DNA from: JAPPKS01 sp963667895
GTDB lineage: Bacteria > Poribacteria > WGA-4E > PCPOR2b
Direction of reading: 5' to 3'
Length of the DNA stretch: 64,000 bases
NCBI GenBank assembly: GCA_965223985.1
Contig: OZ245030.1
Coordinates: forward strand, 2,108,001-2,172,000
Position numbers and translations under genes: made by a program. Each line of letters begins with the position of its first letter. Position 1 is the stretch's first letter. The notes beneath the pieces were generated by a model. The model worked only from the letters and a program-made list of their open reading frames with translations. It did not search any database and had not been told where the DNA came from. Below, piece after piece: positions 15,539 through 24,075 of this stretch.

Positions 15539-17707
15539 GTGTGTATCGACCGCCACGGAATGACGGGAACGAGAAACGACGACGTATCGGATTCGTCAAT
15601 CATTCACAACTTGAAAAGACGCATGGATTTCTTACAGAATCCTTTTTATATTCTTAGTGCTTCTCCCCACGACAACCGTCGAAGGATTATGGAATTAGCA
15701 GATTCGCGGAGTCTGGTTCACGACCCCGACGAGTGTAGAGAAGCGGTTGCTACTCTGACGCATCCCCGGCGGCGACTCTATGCTGAGATCGCGTGGCTGC
15801 CATGCTCCCGGTTGGAACGCGTTGAAGATATGCGGAAATTACTACACGAAACTCCCTTCGGCATAAGCAATTACGCCCCAATAGCCAGATCCAACTTGCT
15901 CGCCGCCGAGTTACCCCGTCTGCTCGATTGCTCCTCGGATGTCATGGCAACAAGGATTCTTCAAATTTCACGCTCATTCGCGGATATCGACACAGAACTG
16001 GTTCGCACGGTCGTAAATGCCGGGCGAAAGGTATCCGGCTTCCCAAGAGTGAACCTATCAGATATTCAAGCGGAAATTCAAAATCTGCGGGGTTATTATC
16101 GGCAGGTCATGACATCCGCTTTAGATCGTCTATCTGCCAAAGAACGCGCCGGAGCGATGACCGAGGTAGTTGAATCGGCAACTGATGACGAGAAGCATTT
16201 GCCGCGTTTGATTGATCTCTTGGTTGACTGGTATGAAGTAGATGCTCGCGAATCTCTTGAGGAGCACGAAAGGAAGATAGAGAAACTAGACGAGAAACTC
16301 CGTCTGGCGGCTGATGAGGAACACCCAGATTCAGTTTTGGCTCCCGTGGTCGATCAGCTTATTCAGACCATAAATAACTGGTATGACATTGCACAACCAA
16401 TACAAGTTAGCAAGAATAGCCGAGGGCTGCCCAATAATGAAAGTAAGCGAGTAGCGTGGCGCGTGCGAGACTTGGCAATCCACCTTTTCTATGAATATGA
16501 CAAGCTTGATTTCTGTCAACAATGTATAAAGATACTCCGGGAAGCCTTCGCTGAGATTGCCGAAATTTCAGAGGTCCTCGTTGAGGATATGAGGAAATTA
16601 GCTAATATAGCTCGGAAGCGAGAGCAGAAAGCACTGGATGAAATCGCGCGACAGCGCGAACAGCGTGCACGCCGAGATATTGAGATACAGGTTCAAAAGC
16701 TACGTGCCACCGCTGATGCCAATAAACCCGATGCCATTCTGAGTCCGATGGTAGACCAACTCATTCAGTCTGTCAAAAAATGGAAGGCTTTGACACCGCA
16801 GATTGGCGCAACTTCACGAGAGTATAGAAATCACTATAATGTCGCGAATCTTGTGAGGGAATTGGCACTTCACCTTTGGAACAAACATGGAAAGCTTGAT
16901 TTTTCTCGGCAACTACTGAAGATGCTCCAGGAAGTATTTACAGAGGTTCGCGAAATTGCGACTCTCATTGATATTACGATACAGGTGCAGAAACTGCGTG
17001 GTGCCGCTGATGCGAAACACAACGATTCCATTTTGAGTCCGATGGTTAACCAACTCATTCAGTCTGTCAATAAATGGGATGCCTCCGGACAACTCGTTGA
17101 GTCAAACAATGAGTATAATGTTGAGAACCTTGTGCGGGGATTGGCACTTCATCTATGGAACGAGCACGATAAGCTGGATTGCTCTCGACAACTTATACAT
17201 ATGCTCCAGCGAGTTTTTGCAGGGGTGGACGAGATGGACGATCGACTTGCTAAGGACGTAAGAACCCTAGATAAAGTCGCCGAGTGGCGTGCACAATTGC
17301 TCAAAATTGAGTCTCTAGTTGAAAAACTTCGACTTGCGACAGCTCGGCGAAATCCAGATCCAATTTTAGCTACGATGGTTCATCAGCTCATCCAAGTTAT
17401 TTATAATCTCGATGTGACCCAAATTGAAAATCAGCTAATAGCGGATCATGTGCGAAACTTGGCAGTTGACCTTTTTAACAAACACGACAAGCTAGATCTC
17501 TCTCGACAACTTATACATGCGCTCAAGCGAATGTTCGCAGATGTCGGCGAAGTTGAACAGCGAATTGCCGAAGACGCAAGAACCCTAGATGAAATTGCGG
17601 AGCGACGTAAACATGCTATCAAAGGCAAACTCAACAAAGGGTGTCTTGTGGTGTTCTTGGTTGTAATTGGATTAATTTTACTTATTGGGCTAATCAATAG
17701 CTGTTAA
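15539..17707 (+). CDS. J-like co-chaperone with four internal repeats and a C-terminal membrane anchor
   Basis: The N-terminus contains NPFYILSASPHDNRRRI, then VHDPDECREAV and THPRRRLYAEIAWL, the pattern of degenerate J domains (HDPD in place of HPD). Four repeats of about 100 residues follow at roughly 251-361, 384-479, 482-580 and 594-690. Each has the form K-L-R-x-A-x(8)-[IV]-L-x(3)-[VM]-x-[QH]-x-L-I-Q, then [AL]-x-x-L-[FW]-x(3)-[DG]-K-L-D-x-x-[RQ]-Q. The protein ends in a membrane helix (GCLVVFLVVIGLILLIGL). The start is uncertain: GTG 15539, ATG 15560 or ATG 15623, the last lying 6 codons before NPFYIL. It is likely the J partner of the adjacent Hsp70. Confidence 0.75.
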   Translation: MCIDRHGMTGTRNDDVSDSSIIHNLKRRMDFLQNPFYILSASPHDNRRRIMELADSRSLVHDPDECREAVATLTHPRRRLYAEIAWLPCSRLERVEDMRKLLHETPFGISNYAPIARSNLLAAELPRLLDCSSDVMATRILQISRSFADIDTELVRTVVNAGRKVSGFPRVNLSDIQAEIQNLRGYYRQVMTSALDRLSAKERAGAMTEVVESATDDEKHLPRLIDLLVDWYEVDARESLEEHERKIEKLDEKLRLAADEEHPDSVLAPVVDQLIQTINNWYDIAQPIQVSKNSRGLPNNESKRVAWRVRDLAIHLFYEYDKLDFCQQCIKILREAFAEIAEISEVLVEDMRKLANIARKREQKALDEIARQREQRARRDIEIQVQKLRATADANKPDAILSPMVDQLIQSVKKWKALTPQIGATSREYRNHYNVANLVRELALHLWNKHGKLDFSRQLLKMLQEVFTEVREIATLIDITIQVQKLRGAADAKHNDSILSPMVNQLIQSVNKWDASGQLVESNNEYNVENLVRGLALHLWNEHDKLDCSRQLIHMLQRVFAGVDEMDDRLAKDVRTLDKVAEWRAQLLKIESLVEKLRLATARRNPDPILATMVHQLIQVIYNLDVTQIENQLIADHVRNLAVDLFNKHDKLDLSRQLIHALKRMFADVGEVEQRIAEDARTLDEIAERRKHAIKGKLNKGCLVVFLVVIGLILLIGLINSC

Positions 17708-18087
17708 TAAGCTGTTGAGACAGAAGAGGAATCTAACCTATCCCGGTGGTGTCAGCAAGATGGGCGTCGCTTTGACAAAAGCGTGGGTTGGGCTAAACGA
17801 TGAAACGCGCAATTCCCTACCGTAGACAATCGTTCAACAACATTAGCTTATAGATGAATAGAGTGAAACCTAACACAATCAAGAGTTGGGTTTCTCTAAA
17901 TTGGAGAGAAACTTCTAGTGGAATTGGACGCTGAAATCTAAGCATAATGCACGGCGTTTTTGGTGGATGGCTTTCAACTCAACCGACTCGATTTAACTGA
18001 TTCTAGCAAAAACCCAAAATGTGTGAGGTTTTGTGACATCTAGTGGTGTAGTTTGAGTTGATTGTTTGGATTTGCTGTTGGCTCAAC
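17708..18087. other. Non-coding stretch with one hairpin
   Basis: No convincing gene is present. A perfect 8-bp hairpin (GTTTCTCT / AGAGAAAC, 7-nt loop) lies at 17890-17912 without a strong T run. It could end the chaperone transcript, but this is weak. Confidence 0.4.
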
Positions 18088-18290
18088 CCAACCTCCGACC
18101 TCCCCTAACCCCTCCTTGGTAAGGAGGGGGATGAATATTGAATGAACCGAAAAAGATTGCCCACTGTGGGAGAGGCATCTAAAACTATCGCGCGGGGTTT
18201 ACTATCGCCGTCGCTATTCGGTCGCTTGATTTTCGACAATCGGGAGAAGGATCTCCCTCCCACAGAGTGGCTCCGTGTGACTTTGCAGTT
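18088..18290. repeat. Left arm of a long imperfect inverted repeat
   Basis: The reverse complement of this segment recurs in two blocks within 21405-22075. Shared landmarks are GACCTCCCCTA, CCCCTCCTTGGT, TTGAATGAACCGAA, GTGGGAGAGG, ACTATCGCC, CTATTCGGTCG and GACAATCGGGAGAAGG. It is non-coding, with an internal hairpin around CCTCCTTGGTAAGGAGG. The right arm contains extra sequence between the blocks, so this is the short form. It is likely a MITE-like or genome-wide intergenic repeat. Confidence 0.75.
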
Positions 18291-18380
18291 GTGTTTCGAC
18301 AGGCTCAACAACTTTGTGCTACAATAACGAGACACTCAGGTGTCTTTCGACATTTCACTTTTAATATGGAGGATTTAAGG

Positions 18381-18959
18381 ATGAAAAAGCGTTTCGTATC
18401 CTTTGGAAGAAAAGCCTCAATTCTATCCCTACTGGTTGGCGTTTCGATTTTTTTGGCGAGTTGCGATGGGTCACAGAAGAAAGGCACCTCTTCGAAGCCG
18501 TCAAAACAAGCGACTGCGACCATTGGTTCAGCGAGCGGAAGTGACGTGACGGGTACTGCGGTTTTTAAACAGACCGGCGACACAATCACCCTCACCGTTG
18601 AGATCCAGAACGCCGCGGCGGGGGTTCACGCTGTTCATATCCACGAGAGCGGCGATTGTAGTGCGCCCGACGGGAAGTCGGCAGGCGGGCATTGGAATCC
18701 CACGGACGTACCGCACGGAGAATGGGGAGAAGGTGAATTTCACCTCGGAGACATCGGCAATATGACAGTCGGTGAAGATGGCACCGGCAAAATTGAACTA
18801 ACGACAGACCAATGGGAAATGGGCACCGGTTCCATCCATGATATTGTTGGGAAAGGTATCATCGTCCATGCGGGTGCCGACGACTTTACCTCTCAACCGT
18901 CGGGGGCTGCGGGTGCACGGATTGGTTGCGGGGGGATTGCGTTGGCAGCGTCACAGTGA
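18381..18959 (+). CDS. sodC: Cu/Zn superoxide dismutase, lipoprotein
   Basis: The 192-residue product converts superoxide to oxygen and hydrogen peroxide outside the cytoplasm. A lipoprotein signal ends with the lipobox LASC near residue 28. All metal ligands are visible: Cu His pair in VHIHES, bridging His in GGHWNP, Zn ligands in PHG and FHLGDIGN, and the last Cu His in IIVHAGADD. The disulfide pair is GDCSAP and ARIGCGG. The ATG at 18381 was chosen because GGAGGA lies 7 nt upstream; the frame is open further up into the repeat but without a better start. Confidence 0.95.
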   Translation: MKKRFVSFGRKASILSLLVGVSIFLASCDGSQKKGTSSKPSKQATATIGSASGSDVTGTAVFKQTGDTITLTVEIQNAAAGVHAVHIHESGDCSAPDGKSAGGHWNPTDVPHGEWGEGEFHLGDIGNMTVGEDGTGKIELTTDQWEMGTGSIHDIVGKGIIVHAGADDFTSQPSGAAGARIGCGGIALAASQ

Positions 18960-19020
18960 TGTGCAATTAAATGTGTAGATGGGAGCTGTCTGATGTTGTT
19001 GGCTGAAACCATCGGGTTCA

Positions 19021-19497
19021 TTAGTTCTGCCAGCCCCAGACCTCTCTGCCAATTTGCGAAATTAGGTCGGTGAGTTCTGTATCATCCGCCTTTTCGGCGA
19101 GTTGTACAGCGGTCTCATAGTCATCGAGTGAGGCGAGATTGCGGTGCGCATCCCCGGTGTGTTTGCCCCATTCGAACTTAGTTGCCCCCCGATGGAGGTA
19201 TGCCAAAGCATCATCTGGACTAAGTTGGATAGCGGTGTCGTAGTCTGAGATGGCGGCGTCGTATTGTTTTAACGTCGTCTTAGCGATGCCGCGACTGACG
19301 TAGACATCTGCATTGTCGGGTTCTAGAAGGATGATGGTGTCGTATTCTTGCAACCGTGCTTTCGCATCAATCTCTTCTGGGGAAGTTTCTTGGCGCTCTA
19401 AATCGGCTTGGTAGATTCTTACGCTAGCGGCAACGAGTCCGCAGAGCAAGAAAATCACCATTACAGATATCATCCACGATTTTGTCTTGTGTTTCAT
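19021..19497 (-). CDS. Membrane-anchored TPR protein
   Basis: The 158-residue protein has an N-terminal membrane anchor (WMISVMVIFLLCGLVAASV) followed by about three tetratricopeptide repeats (LLEPDNADVYVSRGIAKTTL, DTAIQLSPDDALAYLHRGA). Such repeats mediate protein contacts. The ATG at 19497 is preceded by AGGAGA at proper spacing; a longer frame upstream lacks a site. It is transcribed convergently with sodC. Partner unknown. Confidence 0.85.
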   Translation of the reverse strand: MKHKTKSWMISVMVIFLLCGLVAASVRIYQADLERQETSPEEIDAKARLQEYDTIILLEPDNADVYVSRGIAKTTLKQYDAAISDYDTAIQLSPDDALAYLHRGATKFEWGKHTGDAHRNLASLDDYETAVQLAEKADDTELTDLISQIGREVWGWQN

Positions 19498-19824
19498 ACA
19501 GTCTCCTAATTTGAAAAAACTAAATCCGTCGTTATTGGTCAACGTTAAGCCGGTAATCCTACCACAAAACGAGAGAAAATGGAAGAAAAATTTCATTAAA
19601 AATGACGTTATCAAAATTGACCGCCGATTTTACTACAAAATAGATAGTTGTTCAACCCCATAACATATCGTTCGCACCATAACGGAGAATCGCCGAACAT
19701 TGAAATTCACCTCACAGAAATTTGAAGACGAGTAGAAAGCCTGAGGTTTCTGTTCCAACGCCGAACCTGTAGAATCGGGGACAATTGCATGCTTCAAATC
19801 TGGGCAGGTGTGACGGTTTGATGC

Positions 19825-19853
19825 TTGATTTCTACAGCCTCCCGTGATATAAT
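19825..19853 (+). promoter_or_regulatory. Promoter for the ClpP-fold protease gene
   Basis: TTGATT (19825-19830), 17 nt, TATAAT (19848-19853). It lies in the 449-nt divergent region 19498-19946, which holds nothing else recognisable; a 91-codon leftward frame there starts with TTG and has no ribosome site. Confidence 0.55.
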
Positions 19854-19946
19854 TTAGCAAAAGGACGAGAATCAAAGATGTCCAGCCGCGTGAAGTGCCA
19901 CTGCCCAACTGTCATAGCATAATTTAACGTTACGGAGAACAATCGA

Positions 19947-20906
19947 ATGCCCCAAGATGATTCAACAGATTCAATAAATTCCCCTGAACAACAGAGGATT
20001 TCCGAAATAGGAGGTTTAATTTCAGAACAGCTGGGAAAATTTCGAGAAATTAAAAATGGTGAACTATGTCTGCCTTTTTTCGGAATGACAATTACTCCTA
20101 CCGTAGTAAACGACGTATTCGAGGATTTATTAACCAAGAGAGAAGAATGTAAAGGGAGCTTAAATATCATCATTGATTCTTTTGGTGGTGATATTAACGC
20201 AGCGTATAACATAGCGATGTTATTCCGAAAATACGGAACAGAAAAATTAGAATTTATAATCCCTCGTTGGGCAAAAAGTGCGGCAACCCTGCTAGTCTGC
20301 TCGGGCGATAGAATTCATATGTCTCAAATTGCAGAACTTGGTCCACTCGACCCTCAAATAACTCAATTGAATCCGTTGGAAGAGCGATTAGAAAGCTTCT
20401 CTCCACTTCACATCGAATCAACGATGGAGATGATTAGAAAAGAATTTGATGAAGGAAATCAAAAACTCGCTACTGGTTTGATGGAAAGGCTTCAATTTCC
20501 TCTCACGCTAGGAAGTTTCATGAAATCCTTAGAGATTTCAGAACAATATTTGACAAAACTCTTAAGGACAAGAATGTTTAATGAAAAGCCAGACGAGGCG
20601 AAAATCATATCTCAAAAACTCGCTAAAGAGTACGCTGACCACGGTTTCTGCATCAATATTGATGAAGCGCAAAATATTGGTCTTAAAGTGGCCCCGCTTG
20701 AGGAGGAAGAATTAACCATTGTCTGGAAAATATACAAACTTAACGAGGAAAGACAGGAGTTTCAAGAGCGAATTAAAGCAGCAGAAATCAAGAAATCAAT
20801 AGAGGGTTTACCCCCAGAAATACTAGACAAACTTCTAAATCTCATGAAGGATGAATCCAAACCCACGAAAACGAAAAGTACAAAGGAGGCCAACGATGGA
20901 ACTTAG
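19947..20906 (+). CDS. SDH_sah-type serine protease of the ClpP/crotonase fold
   Basis: The 319-residue protein matches the SDH_sah family (serine dehydrogenase proteinase; ClpP/SppA-like). The core includes LNIIIDSFGGDINAAYNIAM, IIPRWAKSAATLLVCSGDRI (likely nucleophile Ser near 111 in KSAAT) and AELGPLDPQI. A helical region near 180-230 and a Lys/Glu-rich tail follow. No signal peptide is seen, so it is probably cytosolic or peripheral. Its last codons contain the ribosome-binding site and start of the next small gene, so the two are coupled. Confidence 0.85.
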   Translation: MPQDDSTDSINSPEQQRISEIGGLISEQLGKFREIKNGELCLPFFGMTITPTVVNDVFEDLLTKREECKGSLNIIIDSFGGDINAAYNIAMLFRKYGTEKLEFIIPRWAKSAATLLVCSGDRIHMSQIAELGPLDPQITQLNPLEERLESFSPLHIESTMEMIRKEFDEGNQKLATGLMERLQFPLTLGSFMKSLEISEQYLTKLLRTRMFNEKPDEAKIISQKLAKEYADHGFCINIDEAQNIGLKVAPLEEEELTIVWKIYKLNEERQEFQERIKAAEIKKSIEGLPPEILDKLLNLMKDESKPTKTKSTKEANDGT

Positions 20907-21138
20907 AACTGAAGAAATTGGGTTCAAAATTGCCGCTGCTTTATTGCTGCACAATAGAGAAATTTCCGTAAGCGATATAAAGGCAATACCATTCGTCACG
21001 ACCTCTGACCAAGCAAAATACACTGTTGAGTATCTCATGACAACTTTTGACGCTCGAAAATTCTCAAAACTAGTAGCCCGACAACCCATGCTAGAGTGGG
21101 ACGAGGTCATCAGCCTCAGAAACAGTCAAGAGGAGTAA
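20896..21138 (+). CDS. Small protein coupled to the SDH_sah protease
   Basis: The 80-residue product is not recognised. It is mainly helical with a winged-helix-like feel (ELRTEEIGFKIAAALLLHN, VSDIKAIPFVTT). The ATG overlaps the protease gene's end by 11 nt, and a strong AAAGGAGG lies 7 nt upstream inside that gene. Conservation of this coupling would suggest an adaptor or regulator of the protease. Confidence 0.7.
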   Translation: MELRTEEIGFKIAAALLLHNREISVSDIKAIPFVTTSDQAKYTVEYLMTTFDARKFSKLVARQPMLEWDEVISLRNSQEE

Positions 21139-21404
21139 AGGGTCAGGGAGTTTAGGTAATAATCCGGTCGCAGGAACAGTTCAGAAAGCGCGAACCGATG
21201 CGAGCGACGCGCCAAAAAATAGATGTCCGAAACGCTTCTAGGGGACGGTCAACCTCGATTCAATTCGAGCATCGCGAGATGCACAACAGATTATAAATGC
21301 GGTGGTTCAACATCCCGCCAGTCTTTCCAACGCAACTGTTGAATAGTGCTTTGCACCGCACTCATTTCCTTATTAAGCTGACTTTTACCCACAAGTCTGG
21401 AAAG

Positions 21405-22075
21405 TCGCACGCTGGGAGGGAGATCCTTCTCCCGATTGTCGAGGATCAACCGACCGAATAGGGAGGGCGATAGTCTTCACTAGTTTTAGGGGTTGAAACC
21501 TCTTTTTAATCGGATTGAACGTGTTGTGCAATTCTTAGTCGCAGTGACTATAGGTGTGTATTGAAAATGAGCATTCTCAACTTATTTCCGCTTGGACTTC
21601 AGAACATCCGACGCCACAAACCCGCGCCCTAGCTAGCTTTCAGCCGCATCGCACACGTTTTCGGATGTGCGAAATTGCCGCAAAATAAGCAAAACTGTAT
21701 TATAGCCATTTACATTTATTTTTGCATAAATTCAGATACCCGATGATAAGGGATCAACCGACCGGATAATGAGCACGATAGTTTTTCTGAGGATCGAGCG
21801 ACCGAATAGTGAGTGATCAACCGACCGAACAGGATCAACTGAGCGAATAGATCAACCGACCGAATAGGGAGGGCGATAGTCTTCCTATAGCCTTCACTAG
21901 TTTTATGCGTTGAAACCTCTATTTGATCGGATTGAAGGTGATGTGCAATTCTTAGTCGCAGTGATTATAGGTGTGTGGCGATAGCTTTAAATACCTCTCC
22001 CACGGTACGCGATCCTCTTCGGTTCATTCAACAATTATTCCCCTCCTAACCAAGGAGGGGCTAGGGGAGGTCGTA
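21405..22075. repeat. Right arm of the inverted repeat, with an internal direct duplication
   Basis: The ends of this segment are the reverse complement of 18088-18290. A block of about 115 bp beginning with the GATCAACCGACCGAATAG motif, with the landmarks GAGGGCGATAGTCTT, GTTGAAACCTCT and TGTGCAATTCTTAGTCGCAG, occurs twice (about 21444-21560 and 21850-21978) in the same orientation. The span 21139-22116 has no gene that I can support. The outer end abuts the kinase gene at 22117. Confidence 0.75.
21444..21867. repeat. Six copies of an 18-bp motif, four nearly in tandem
   Basis: Copies of GATCAACCGACCGAATAG or close variants start at 21444, 21752, 21792, 21815, 21833 and 21850. Spacing falls to 23, 18 and 17 nt at the end. 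One inverse copy lies in the left arm at 18214-18231. The uneven intervals argue against CRISPR. Confidence 0.8.
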
Positions 22076-22116
22076 GTGTATGTCGCGATTCGGATATTAC
22101 CTCCGACAGATTAGCC

Positions 22117-23220
22117 TTGTCTTCCGATCTTTCCGCAATAATTAAACAGATTGCCGACCATCTCCGAATCAATCCGGTCAACCTCCAGATAACCCCCATT
22201 TGGCACGGCACGCTTGAGCGGAACAACGTCTGGCGGTTGGCTGTGGCTGAGAAGGACTATATTCTCAAACAGCATCTCATCGTTCAGCCGATTGGGAAAT
22301 CTGCTTTCACTCCACTTCAAATTGAAATTGCGGTTCTGGCAATTTTACGTGGGGCGGGTTGCCGCGTCCCTCAGATAGTTTGGAAGTCTGAGGACGATTC
22401 GACGCTCCTGTTGGAAACGTGCGGTGAAAAAACGCTTGACGATCTCGCCCAAGAAACTCCCGCCGACGCTCTCAAGCCGATTATGCGAAACGCCGTTCGG
22501 GAATTTTGTCGCCTTGAGTTGGCGTTTGCTGACTGTGCGGAGGTCATCGAACCTTACATCTATCCATTGGGTAATCCCCTACACCACACGCTAGACACAA
22601 TGTTGGACCGGGGCAGAAAAACGATGAATTATCTAGCATGGCTGAACGGTGGACCAATGCCTCCGGATGAGCAGGCGATAGTCAACGAGGTTTGGGAGGA
22701 TATGTCGAACTGTCTGCATGACGCGGCGGCGACGTTGGGAAGTTTGGATTATAACGCGCGGAACGTGGTGATTGATGGGGATAGACCGGCTTTCATTGAT
22801 TTTGCGAGCGTTGGTTGGGATTGGGGGGAAAGGCGTCTGGTTCAATCGTTCAACAGTCTAGGGGCACATCGATTGGGAGGAAGTTTTGTCAGCACCTTAA
22901 ATCGCGAGGTTGTCGGCGAATACGCAAGCCAGATGGCAAAAGCGCAGGGACAGGCGGACGACGTCGAGATTGCAGTGCGAGTGGATTATCACAACCTACT
23001 CTTCTACCTATCTATCGTTTATCGGCTTTTGCAGGCAACCGCTCAACCGGAACATGAAGGGAACAAATCCCTGTTGAAGGCGTGGGGAGATGCACAACCG
23101 AGATTGCGGCAGGCGTTAGCTCTCCTCGCATATTCTCCTCTGAGCGACAATCCATACGCCGCACAGCTCCGGAGCATTGTCGGTGAGTGGCGAGCGGCTG
23201 CCGCTAAGAATAAAAATTGA
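22117..23220 (+). CDS. Aminoglycoside-phosphotransferase-like small-molecule kinase
   Basis: The 367-residue protein has the APH/choline-kinase fold. An N-lobe Lys lies in DYILKQHL, the catalytic loop is LGSLDYNARNVV (usual H-G-D replaced by S-L-D, with the metal Asn present), and AFIDFASVGWD provides the metal Asp. Such enzymes phosphorylate hydroxyls of sugars, amino alcohols or antibiotics; the substrate here is unknown. The TTG start at 22117 is tentative because the upstream frame stays open into the repeat and no ribosome site is obvious. Confidence 0.75.
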   Translation: MSSDLSAIIKQIADHLRINPVNLQITPIWHGTLERNNVWRLAVAEKDYILKQHLIVQPIGKSAFTPLQIEIAVLAILRGAGCRVPQIVWKSEDDSTLLLETCGEKTLDDLAQETPADALKPIMRNAVREFCRLELAFADCAEVIEPYIYPLGNPLHHTLDTMLDRGRKTMNYLAWLNGGPMPPDEQAIVNEVWEDMSNCLHDAAATLGSLDYNARNVVIDGDRPAFIDFASVGWDWGERRLVQSFNSLGAHRLGGSFVSTLNREVVGEYASQMAKAQGQADDVEIAVRVDYHNLLFYLSIVYRLLQATAQPEHEGNKSLLKAWGDAQPRLRQALALLAYSPLSDNPYAAQLRSIVGEWRAAAAKNKN

Positions 23221-23317
23221 CAGCCATGAAAGCAACTAATGCCCAATTGACCGCTGCGTCGCATCTGTCTCAGAATTGGAGCCGCACGTTACCGATAACA
23301 CCCTCATCCACGCAATT

Positions 23318-24037
23318 TCAACCCGCCTTTTGGCAGACGTAGATAATCCCCGGATAAGGAACGATTGAGTCGATTAACACCTCATCACAGATTTTTAGGT
23401 CGGTGGAGCGAATGAGTTGCCGCCACAACTGAGGTGGATGGTGGTTCGGTCGAATTTGCGTCGCTACCCCATATACGCCAATCAACCGCTTGATTCTCTC
23501 CTCGAAGTTCACATAACAATACTTCCACCGCGGTACTGTCGTGTTATCCTTAATCAGCAGGATTCCACGAGGGTTGAGCGAATCGGCACAGGCGGTTAGA
23601 ATGTGTCGTTGGGTTTCATCGGAAAAAAAGGATAGAATATCAATCAAAAGGAGTGCATCACCTGACGGAATGGGCATCTGCGCGACATCTCCACGCTGAA
23701 AGGTCACTTTTCCCAGATTGGAAGCCGCTCTTTTTGCGATTGCAAGACGGACAGGTGACGCTTCAATGCCTAGCATCGTTGCGTTTCGCCGCAACTCTAT
23801 AATTAAGCTAATTAGCCCATACCCGGATCCCAAATCAACTAACCGCTCCGACGTGACTGGAATGTGTTGATCCATCGCCTTCAGGATGGGTTGTAGACAC
23901 ATCAGACGCGCCCAAATCTTAACCTGTTCTCGTAAGGGTGCAGAGCGGAAACGATTGATAATCCAGCGAACATCTTGGAGCGTCATTGGGCCCTCTCCAA
24001 ACAGATGCGATAACTTGTACAGAACTTTGTCAATCAC
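23318..24037 (-). CDS. Class I SAM-dependent methyltransferase
   Basis: The 239-residue protein has SAM motif I LVDLGSGYGLISLIIEL (about 67-83), an acidic residue ending strand 2 (GIEASP), motif GDVAQMP near 117 and LLLIDILSFF near 128. The N-terminal helices and the C-terminal strand pair fit a small-molecule methyltransferase. The substrate is unknown. It converges with the kinase gene. Confidence 0.85.
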   Translation of the reverse strand: MIDKVLYKLSHLFGEGPMTLQDVRWIINRFRSAPLREQVKIWARLMCLQPILKAMDQHIPVTSERLVDLGSGYGLISLIIELRRNATMLGIEASPVRLAIAKRAASNLGKVTFQRGDVAQMPIPSGDALLLIDILSFFSDETQRHILTACADSLNPRGILLIKDNTTVPRWKYCYVNFEERIKRLIGVYGVATQIRPNHHPPQLWRQLIRSTDLKICDEVLIDSIVPYPGIIYVCQKAG

Positions 24038-24075
24038 TTTATCTATCGCTAGATGTAAATCCCACCGACTCTATT

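Noticed and set aside
19633..19908. 91-codon leftward frame with a lipobox-like segment
   Set aside because: It needs a TTG start without a ribosome site and covers the promoter of the protease gene.
21444..21867. Possible CRISPR array
   Set aside because: The repeats are 18 bp with variable or no spacer (17 to about 300 nt) and no cas genes are nearby.
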